Under the pieces are notes generated by a model. That model searched no databases and was not told where the DNA came from. It worked only from the letters and a program-made list of their open reading frames with translations. From Chlorobiota bacterium (GTDB lineage: Bacteria > Bacteroidota > Ignavibacteria > Kapaibacteriales > NICIL-2): DNA of 28,450 nt. Below are positions 22,455 through 28,450 of the stretch, one piece after another; within the stretch, counting starts at the first letter, position 1, and each line of letters opens with the position of its first letter. Location of the stretch: contig RFIK01000108.1 of the NCBI GenBank assembly GCA_003695605.1, forward strand, positions 1-28,450. Direction: 5' to 3'. Made by a program: the position numbers and the translations under genes.

Positions 22455-24149
22455 ATGATTTGGCGTTTTCTCAGCATTGCGCTACTCGTTGCGTCGTGCG
22501 CTGTTGCTGATCAGCTCGACGATGCACGGCAACTCTTTCAGCAGAAGAAGTATGCTGACGCAGCACGTGCAGTCGAAAGCTATCTCCAGCGTGAACCGTC
22601 CTCGGTCGAAGCGCTCGTCCTTGCAGGGGACATTGCCGTCCAGCTCGAAAGCCCCGACAAAGCGCTCGACTACTACCGACGTGCGTACCAGCGGGATCGG
22701 GAGAATTCTCTCGTGCTTCGGAAGTACGCCCGTCTGCTCAGCGAGAAAGGGGAGCACACCGAGGCATTGGAAATTCTTCGGCGTGCACTGCGATTGAATC
22801 CGCGGGATGTATACCTGCGCCTTGCCTATGGGCAAGCGTTGCTTGCTGCAGATTCGATTCAAGCTGCAGAACTGGAGATCACCAAAGCGCGCGAAATGAA
22901 CAAGTCCATCCCTGATGGTTTTCTCGCTCTCGGTGATCTCTACTACTCGCAGCGCGTCTATCCATTGGCGAAAGATAACTACGAACAAGCGCTCGCGCTC
23001 GATCCTGAGAACCTACCCGCCCGGGAGAAGCTAGCATTAGTCTATTTCCGCATGGCAAATGCCGAAGTGGTGGATAACGCACTCGCCAACGAATACTACA
23101 CCCGCTCGCTCCAGCAGTGGGCGGAAATCATCAAACGCGATCCGACCTATGCGCGTGCATACTTCGAGCAGGGGAAAATCTTTTTCTACGCTTCGCGGTA
23201 TGCAGAAGCAGCAGCCTCACTCGGGGAATACATTCACTTGCGGCCGGATGCACCGAATGCAACGCTGGCGCGATGGTATCTGGCGCAGTCGCTCGAGAAG
23301 ATCGGCAAATGTGCCGATGCCGATGACCATCTCCAGTTTGCGATACGCACGATAGACTCGGTTCGATCGAAAGCCCGGTTGCTCCTGGCGCGATGCTATT
23401 TCGACCTCAAGCGCTACGCGGAAGCAGCCAATGAATTCCACCAACTTCAAGCAGAGGACCCAGCGCAACTGTCCTCCACCCTTGATCGCGAGCGGTATGG
23501 GTATGCGCTGATTCTCTCTGGCGATACTACGGCGGCAATTCCAGTTCTGCGGCAGGCAGTTGACCAAGACTCTACGCGATGCTTGACAATCTACCGACTT
23601 GCAGAACTCTACCGCGCGCGGCTGCAGTACGACGATGCGGTCACACTCTACCAGCGCTATTTGAGGAATTGCCCAGATTCACTGGCAGCACGCATCTATG
23701 CACTCATGGGTACAGCGCTCTTCTCTGCAAACCGAGTGCAAGAAGCTGCTGCAGCACTCGAGCAATCAATCGCGAAAGATTCCGGGCTCATCTTTGCATA
23801 CCGAATGCTCGCAGCGACGCAGAAATCACTCAATCAACCTTCAAAACAAATTATCGCGACATTGCAGCAGGGTCTTCACTACGCGTCGTCGCCAGCAGAC
23901 CGTGCGCTCCTCTATACGCTCTACTGCCAGCTCCTGCTCGAGGAGCGACAGTACGATGAGCTCAAGTCCGTTGCATCATCGTGGTTCCGTGCCGACAGCG
24001 ATCGTCCAGAGGCGGCACTCTACCTTGCGGTTGCCTACCAAGGCATCGGGGACCGGGACAATGCATGCAAGTACTACCGTGAGGCTCTCCGACTCAATCC
24101 AGGTCTTGAAATTGCAAAAAAGAACCTCAAGCAGCTCGATTGCAAATGA
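22455..24149 (+). CDS. Large TPR-repeat protein of the envelope
   Basis: The 564-residue protein has a short hydrophobic start (MIWRFLSIALLVASCAVAD), with either a lipobox at Cys15 or cleavage after AVA. The rest is about a dozen TPR-like helix pairs, for example KKYADAARAVESYLQREPSS, PDKALDYYRRAYQRDRENS, YPLAKDNYEQALALDPENLP, GKCADADDHLQF and RDNACKYYREALRLNPGLE. TPR arrays bind proteins. In many FCB genomes such a gene closes the exbB-exbD-exbD-tonB-PstS operon, and TPR proteins in Ton systems have been tied to protein export and receptor function. Its partner is not visible here. The start lies 10 bases after the previous stop. Confidence 0.85.
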   Translation: MIWRFLSIALLVASCAVADQLDDARQLFQQKKYADAARAVESYLQREPSSVEALVLAGDIAVQLESPDKALDYYRRAYQRDRENSLVLRKYARLLSEKGEHTEALEILRRALRLNPRDVYLRLAYGQALLAADSIQAAELEITKAREMNKSIPDGFLALGDLYYSQRVYPLAKDNYEQALALDPENLPAREKLALVYFRMANAEVVDNALANEYYTRSLQQWAEIIKRDPTYARAYFEQGKIFFYASRYAEAAASLGEYIHLRPDAPNATLARWYLAQSLEKIGKCADADDHLQFAIRTIDSVRSKARLLLARCYFDLKRYAEAANEFHQLQAEDPAQLSSTLDRERYGYALILSGDTTAAIPVLRQAVDQDSTRCLTIYRLAELYRARLQYDDAVTLYQRYLRNCPDSLAARIYALMGTALFSANRVQEAAAALEQSIAKDSGLIFAYRMLAATQKSLNQPSKQIIATLQQGLHYASSPADRALLYTLYCQLLLEERQYDELKSVASSWFRADSDRPEAALYLAVAYQGIGDRDNACKYYREALRLNPGLEIAKKNLKQLDCK

Positions 24150-24191
24150 GCTGTTCCCGGAACACAGCACCCTGCGCACGTAGCATCTTCG

Positions 24192-24199
24192 TATATTTG
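24192..24199 (+). promoter_or_regulatory. -7 element (TATATTTG) before the DUF177-rpmF-fab operon
   Basis: TATATTTG followed by C matches TAnnTTTG. It predicts a leader of about 80 bases to the ATG at 24288. No TTG is found at the usual -33 distance. The rest of the 138-base gap (24150-24287) contains no hairpin with a T run and no recognisable RNA element. Confidence 0.6.
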
Positions 24200-24287
24200 C
24201 GGCGCTTTGCGTGCAGTACTGATATGCCACGCGGAGCGCAGCAATAGCGACGGTCCAGGCATGCCGCTACCGACCAGCGAGGTTGAA

Positions 24288-24836
24288 ATGATTCGCCTTC
24301 CAATCAATGGTCTTTCAAATGGTGACCACCCAATTGCGATCACAGTCGCAGTTGAACAGGTTGAAGGAATTTTCCCTGAATTCATCGGCGATGTTCACGT
24401 CAGCGGCATGCTGAGCAAGATGGGAAAGAAAATCGTCCTCGATCTTGTGGCACGCGGGACAGCGCGCTTGACGTGCGACTACTCGCTCGAAATGTTCGAC
24501 GAACATATTGAAGCGACATTCTCGCTTGCCTATTTGCAGGATACCGAACTTTACCTACGTCAGCCGAATCAACAGAAGCGCATTGAGGACGATCCCTACG
24601 CCCTTCGCTTGTTGCGAGAGGATGATACCTTCGTGGACATTACAACGGACATTGCCGAAGAGCTCTCGGTGCGGTTACCGATCAAACGAGTCGCACCACA
24701 GTTTCGCCACATGACCTTTGCCGAGTACGCTCGTACCGTACTCGGCGATTGTGTGCACGTAGCTGCTTCCGATGCTTCGCGAACCAATAATCCCTGGTCA
24801 TCGCCGGAGCAGCTCAATGGAGAAAATCGAACGTAA
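24288..24836 (+). CDS. DUF177 (YceD-like) protein
   Basis: The 182-residue protein sits before rpmF, as YceD does in most bacteria, and shows the family pattern: a first beta domain (IRLPINGLSNGDHP, VEGIFPEFIGDVHVSGMLSK), then ARGTARLTCDYSLEMFDEHI with the conserved C-Y region, and the acidic block DDTFVDITTDIAEELSVRLP. In E. coli and plants, relatives are needed for normal 23S rRNA levels. The usual C-terminal cysteine/proline end is not obvious here. ATG 24288 has GAGG five bases upstream; ATG 24261 would add nine residues, and an earlier TTG is unlikely. Confidence 0.85.
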   Translation: MIRLPINGLSNGDHPIAITVAVEQVEGIFPEFIGDVHVSGMLSKMGKKIVLDLVARGTARLTCDYSLEMFDEHIEATFSLAYLQDTELYLRQPNQQKRIEDDPYALRLLREDDTFVDITTDIAEELSVRLPIKRVAPQFRHMTFAEYARTVLGDCVHVAASDASRTNNPWSSPEQLNGENRT

Positions 24837-24860
24837 CTGTTTCACACTCGGACTATTCCC

Positions 24861-25037
24861 ATGCCGAACCCAAAACGTCGCCACTCGAAATCTCGTCGGG
24901 ATAAGCGCCGCACCCACTACAAAGCGGTGCCGCACACGGCCTCGGTGTGTCCAAATTGTGGCTCTCCCAAATTGGCACACGCAGTCTGCGTCGAGTGCGG
25001 ATACTACAACGGCAGAAAAATTCTCCAGGTACGCTAA
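24861..25037 (+). CDS. rpmF: 50S ribosomal protein L32
   Basis: Only 58 residues. Begins MPNPKRRHSKSRRDKRRTHY, typical of L32, and has a zinc ribbon with Cys30-x2-Cys33 and Cys43-x2-Cys46 (CPNC, CVEC), ending YYNGRKILQVR. This is the zinc-binding (C+) form. L32 is in the 50S subunit near the exit tunnel. It follows DUF177 by 24 bases and precedes plsX by 27, the order seen across bacteria. Confidence 0.97.
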   Translation: MPNPKRRHSKSRRDKRRTHYKAVPHTASVCPNCGSPKLAHAVCVECGYYNGRKILQVR

Positions 25038-25064
25038 CCACACGCATGGGGTTTACACCAAGCG

Positions 25065-26105
25065 GTGGAAACACGATTTCGGATTGCAGTTGATGCGATG
25101 GGAGGCGATCACGCACCAGCTCATGAGGTGGCAGGTGCAGTCCGTGCATCCCAATCGCTTCGTGCCGAGGGCATAGGGCATTCGATTGTGCTCGTTGGTG
25201 ATCCTGCGTGCATTGAGCGTGAGCTTGTACGCTATCGTCCAGTCCCAGACTCTCTCAGCATTGAGGTGGCTCGAGATGTCGTTACAATGGACGATGATCC
25301 TGCCGCAGTGATTCGCACCAAGCCGGATTCTTCGCTTGTCCGCGGATTGGAAATGCTCCGCACCAACGTGGTTGATGCATTTGTCTCGGCAGGAAACACC
25401 GGAGCGGTCCTCTCGGCAGCAACACTGCTCCTTGGGCGCATCGCAGGTGTGAGCCGTCCGACCATCGGTGCATTTTTTCCAACGATCAGCGACAAACCAT
25501 GCCTCCTCCTCGATGTTGGTGCTAATGCCGAAGTCAAACCGCAGTTTCTCTACCAATTCGCTGTGATGGGGAGTCTCTACGCAGAACGGATCGGTGGCAT
25601 CGAGAAACCGCGCGTGGGGTTACTCAACATCGGTGAAGAAGAAACCAAAGGGACGGAAACAGTCCGTACCGCCTACGCACTGCTCCAAGCCAGTACGCTC
25701 AATTTCATTGGCAACGTCGAAGGGCGTGATATTTTCCGGGGTGCTGCAGATGTCGTCGTCTGCGATGGCTTCACTGGAAACGTTGTACTCAAGTTCGCCG
25801 AAAGTATTCTCCCGATGCTCAAAGCGGTGCTCGAACGCTTCAGTCGGCGAAATGCTGTGACTCGTCTTGCTGTTGGTTTGCTTGCACCTGTGCTGCGGCG
25901 CGCCTTGTCCGACTTCGATTACCAGAAGTACGGCGGTGTGCCATTACTTGGCGTGCGGGGGACTGTCATCATTGGGCACGGCAAGTCAACACCACTTGCG
26001 ATTGCGAACATGATTCGCCGTGCGTGGGAAATGCACCGGCTGCGGCTGGGTGAGCAGATCGAACGCGCGTTATTGCAGCCCGCACCATCACAGAATTCGG
26101 CATGA
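25065..26105 (+). CDS. plsX: Phosphate acyltransferase PlsX
   Basis: The 346-residue peripheral membrane enzyme makes acyl-phosphate from acyl-ACP, the first acyl donor for phospholipid synthesis with PlsY. The start is GTG 25065, since no in-frame ATG lies before the conserved IAVDAMGGDHAP (8-19). Further marks are FVSAGNTGAVLSAATLLLGR, DVGANAEVKP, GNVEGRDIFRGAADVVVCDG (about 216-235) and GFTGNVVLKFAE. The end, LLGVRGTVIIGHGKS, is standard. The stop overlaps the fabH start (ATGA), so the two are probably coupled. Confidence 0.96.
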   Translation: METRFRIAVDAMGGDHAPAHEVAGAVRASQSLRAEGIGHSIVLVGDPACIERELVRYRPVPDSLSIEVARDVVTMDDDPAAVIRTKPDSSLVRGLEMLRTNVVDAFVSAGNTGAVLSAATLLLGRIAGVSRPTIGAFFPTISDKPCLLLDVGANAEVKPQFLYQFAVMGSLYAERIGGIEKPRVGLLNIGEEETKGTETVRTAYALLQASTLNFIGNVEGRDIFRGAADVVVCDGFTGNVVLKFAESILPMLKAVLERFSRRNAVTRLAVGLLAPVLRRALSDFDYQKYGGVPLLGVRGTVIIGHGKSTPLAIANMIRRAWEMHRLRLGEQIERALLQPAPSQNSA

Positions 26106-27100
26106 AAGCACATATCACAGCGGTGGCGCACTACGTGCCTCCGGACATTTTCGATAACAATTGGTTCGCCTCATTCCTCGATACAAGCGACGAATGGATT
26201 CGCGAGCGAACTGGTATCATCGAACGGCGTTTCCTTCGGCAGGGTGCTACCTCGGACATGATCGTACCTGCCGCACAGGCAGCACTCGAGCAACGGGGAC
26301 TTTCCCCAGAAGACATTGATTGCATCATTGTTTGCACAGTCACACCGGATCAATTTTTCCCCTCGACAGCAGCAAATGTCCAGCGTAAGCTTGGAGCCTT
26401 GAATGCATGGGGCTTCGACTTGAACGCTGCATGCTCGGGCTTTGTGTATGGGTTATGGGTTGCAGCGAAGCTGGTCGAAGCTGGTGGTGCGCGAAAGGTC
26501 CTTCTCTGCGGAGCAGACAAGATGAGCTCGATTATCAACTTCGAAGATCGCGCCACGTGTGTTCTCTTCGGTGACGGCGCAGGTGTCGTGTTGCTCGAAC
26601 CGACCGATGATGACTCCGTTGGTGTGCTCGATGCCATCATTCGGATGGACGGGGAAGGTGGACGCTACCTCTACATGCCTGCTGGGGGAAGTCTCCGGCC
26701 ACCATCGCTCGAGACAGTTGCGAACAAGGAGCACTACGTCCACCAAGATGGGCAAACCGTCTTCAAAGCAGCGGTCGTTGGTATGGCCGATGTCTCCGCG
26801 GCAATCATGGAGCGCAATGGATTGCAACCTGAGGACGTCGCATGGCTGGTCCCGCACCAAGCAAACCTCCGTATCATCGACGCAACACGACGGCGAATGG
26901 GCTTGCCCGAAGAGAAAGTTGCTATCAACATTGACAGGTACGGCAACACAACTGCAGCAACGATTCCGATTTGTCTATCGGAACTCTACCGTGACGGCAA
27001 GCTCCGCCGAGGCGATAACCTCATCCTCGCAAGCTTCGGTGCCGGCTATACTTGGGGCAGTCTTTGGCTCCGATGGTCCATGCACGGAACATCCGAGTAG
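26102..27100 (+). CDS. fabH: 3-oxoacyl-ACP synthase III (KAS III)
   Basis: The 332-residue thiolase-fold enzyme condenses acetyl-CoA (or a short branched acyl-CoA) with malonyl-ACP to start fatty-acid chains. The Cys-His-Asn triad is present: Cys111 in NAACSGFVYGL, His252 in VPHQANLRIID and Asn282 in YGNTTAATIP. TSDEWIRERTGI (28-39) and FGDGAGVVLLEP are further signatures. The substrate class (straight or branched) cannot be told from sequence by eye. It follows plsX with a 4-base overlap. Confidence 0.97.
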   Translation: MKAHITAVAHYVPPDIFDNNWFASFLDTSDEWIRERTGIIERRFLRQGATSDMIVPAAQAALEQRGLSPEDIDCIIVCTVTPDQFFPSTAANVQRKLGALNAWGFDLNAACSGFVYGLWVAAKLVEAGGARKVLLCGADKMSSIINFEDRATCVLFGDGAGVVLLEPTDDDSVGVLDAIIRMDGEGGRYLYMPAGGSLRPPSLETVANKEHYVHQDGQTVFKAAVVGMADVSAAIMERNGLQPEDVAWLVPHQANLRIIDATRRRMGLPEEKVAINIDRYGNTTAATIPICLSELYRDGKLRRGDNLILASFGAGYTWGSLWLRWSMHGTSE

Positions 27101-27121
27101 TCAATCAACGCTGAAACTGTT

Positions 27122-28063
27122 ATGGCACAATCAAGACAACCACAAACAGCACTCCTATTTAGTGGACAAGGTTCCCAGTACGTTGGCATGGGGCATTCGC
27201 TCTACCAGTCGAATCAGGCAGCACGTGCAATCTTCGATCGCGCAGATGACTCTCTTGGCTATAAACTATCAACACTGTGTTTCGAGGGGCCAGAAGAATT
27301 GCTCCGCCAGACGCGTTATACCCAGCCAGCGCTCTTCGTGCATGAAGCAGCAATCCTTGCAGCGTTGGGCACTCCATCCCCGGATGCCGTCGCGGGGCAT
27401 TCGCTCGGGGAGTACACCGCACTCTACGCTGCTGGTGTTTTCGACTTCGAGTCAGCACTCCATCTGGTTGCTTTGCGAGGGGAGTTGATGTTCATTGCAG
27501 GTACTGAGCATCCAGGCGCCATGGCTGCAGTGATTGGATTGGACGACCGAACAGTCGAGGACATCTGCGCTTCTGCCACAGGGACTGTTGTCGCTGCTAA
27601 CTACAACGCACCCGGGCAGGTGGTCATCAGCGGTGATCGCGATGCAGTCCGTGCCCTCCTTCCACGCTTCAAAGAGGCCGGCGCTCGGATGGTCACCGAA
27701 CTGCCAGTCAGTGGTGCATTTCATTCACCGCTCATGGCACCTGCACGTACACGCTTGGAGGAGGCAATTTTGCGAACCCCGATGCAACCGCCGCGTGTCC
27801 CCGTGTACATGAACGTGACAGGTACCGCCCAACGCGAGATTGATACGATCCGTCGGCTTCTCATCGAACAGCTGACTGCTCCAGTCCGCTGGACAGCGAT
27901 TCTCCAAGCAATGTATGCCGATGGTATTCGACGCTTTGTGGAAATTGGTCCGAGAAATGTCCTCCAAGGCTTGGTCAAACGCACACTCAGCGGCGATGTT
28001 GATATCGCCGGGATTGATACCGAGGAGGATCTTCGTAATCGTCACCATCTTGTAGCAGATTGA
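27122..28063 (+). CDS. fabD: Malonyl-CoA:ACP transacylase
   Basis: The 313-residue enzyme moves malonyl from CoA to acyl carrier protein. Key residues are visible: FSGQGSQYVGMG (13-24) for the oxyanion Gln, nucleophile Ser94 in AGHSLGEYTAL, Arg119 in VALRGELM, and His201 in PVSGAFHSPLM. The end, RRFVEIGPRNVLQGLVKR, is also typical. Length is normal. It lies 21 bases after fabH, and its stop overlaps the fabG start (TGATG). Confidence 0.97.
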   Translation: MAQSRQPQTALLFSGQGSQYVGMGHSLYQSNQAARAIFDRADDSLGYKLSTLCFEGPEELLRQTRYTQPALFVHEAAILAALGTPSPDAVAGHSLGEYTALYAAGVFDFESALHLVALRGELMFIAGTEHPGAMAAVIGLDDRTVEDICASATGTVVAANYNAPGQVVISGDRDAVRALLPRFKEAGARMVTELPVSGAFHSPLMAPARTRLEEAILRTPMQPPRVPVYMNVTGTAQREIDTIRRLLIEQLTAPVRWTAILQAMYADGIRRFVEIGPRNVLQGLVKRTLSGDVDIAGIDTEEDLRNRHHLVAD

Positions 28064-28450
28064 TGAGTCTGGCAGGGAAAGTTGTTATCGTCACAGGTGG
28101 TTCCCGTGGCATTGGTGAAGCGATTGTCCGCTACCTTGCGGGCGAAGGTGCACATGTGCATGCGACCTACAATGCTTCAGGCGAGCGTGCTGAAAAAATC
28201 CAGGCTGAACTGCAAGGCCAGGGCAGGCACGTTCAGTTTCACCGGCTCGACGTGCGCGATAGTTCGATGTGCACGCAGCTTGTCGAGACGGTGGTTGCCA
28301 GAAGCGGTAGAGTTGACGCGCTCGTCAACAACGCAGGTATCACGCGCGATGCGCTCCTGCTCCGGATGAGCGAGCAGGAGTGGGATGATGTCGTAACGAC
28401 CAATCTCCGGAGTGTGTTCGCAATGACAAAAGCGGTGCTTCAGCCGATGC
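28063..28450 (+). CDS. fabG: 3-oxoacyl-ACP reductase, N-terminal part (3' truncated)
   Basis: The first 129 residues of a short-chain dehydrogenase/reductase run off the window edge. FabG reduces 3-oxoacyl-ACP with NADPH in each elongation cycle. Visible are the NADP loop VIVTGGSRGIGEAIVRYL (8-25), the LDVRD block, and LVNNAGITRDALLLRM. The catalytic Ser-Tyr-Lys lie beyond the edge. Position after fabD and the TRDALLLRM match make FabG far more likely than another SDR. Confidence 0.93.
   Translation, partial: MSLAGKVVIVTGGSRGIGEAIVRYLAGEGAHVHATYNASGERAEKIQAELQGQGRHVQFHRLDVRDSSMCTQLVETVVARSGRVDALVNNAGITRDALLLRMSEQEWDDVVTTNLRSVFAMTKAVLQPM

Noticed and set aside
24150..24191. Hairpin after the TPR gene as a terminator
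   Set aside because: GCTGT/ACAGC can pair but no T run follows.
1..28450. CRISPR, insertion sequence, prophage or defence island
   Set aside because: No regular repeats, transposase, integrase or defence-type gene was seen; gene content is housekeeping throughout.

Overview
The window looks like a core-genome segment of a Gram-negative bacterium from the Bacteroidota / Chlorobiota / Ignavibacteriota (FCB) group; a Kapabacteria- or Ignavibacteria-like lineage would fit, but no genus can be named. The evidence is -7 elements of the Bacteroidota type (TAnnTTTG) before HU, mgtE, rpsT and the DUF177 gene, weak or absent Shine-Dalgarno sequences, a primary sigma factor with an FCB-like end, and the gene order exbB-exbD-exbD-tonB-PstS-like-TPR, which I know from that group. 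Lipoproteins, TonB and ExbBD imply an outer membrane. Everything lies on the + strand except rpsT and one tRNA-Arg. Genes are packed tightly, with several ATGA or TGATG stop/start overlaps. No mobile element, CRISPR array or phage gene was seen, and no stretch over 300 bases lacks a gene.

Layout. 1-3215: end of the primary sigma factor, a NuiA-like nuclease inhibitor, an unpartnered pyruvate dehydrogenase E1 beta subunit, a small unknown alpha/beta protein and a coiled-coil/TPR lipoprotein. 3216-3653: convergent terminators, tRNA-Arg(ACG) and rpsT on the minus strand. 3732-9373: mgtE, murQ, dedA-type protein, flavin/ferredoxin-type reductase, NAD(P)HX repair enzyme and a VanZ-like protein. 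9357-12182: tgt, yajC, ribBA and a strong terminator. 12183-13156: greA, then HU with its own promoter and terminator. 13176-18245: pyrB, carB, prmC. 18272-24149: STAS protein, exbB, two exbD, tonB, a small membrane protein, a PstS-like lipoprotein and a large TPR protein. 24192-28450: DUF177, rpmF, plsX, fabH, fabD and the start of fabG, the classical fatty-acid initiation cluster.

How the genes work together: pyrB and carB make carbamoyl phosphate and carbamoyl aspartate for pyrimidines. The exb/ton block would power TonB-dependent outer-membrane receptors, with a PstS-like binding protein and a TPR protein as accessory parts. The fab block starts phospholipid and fatty-acid synthesis and is tied to ribosome assembly through DUF177 and L32.

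The most striking observation is that the tRNA-guanine transglycosylase keeps its catalytic motifs, but all four residues that bind structural zinc in this family (Cys, Cys, Cys, His) are replaced (Trp313, Glu315, Val318, Gln344) with no change in spacing. Other points of interest are the NuiA homologue with its inhibitory residues kept, the 59-base carB/prmC overlap that looks like loss of a TGATG junction, and the STAS-headed Ton operon.
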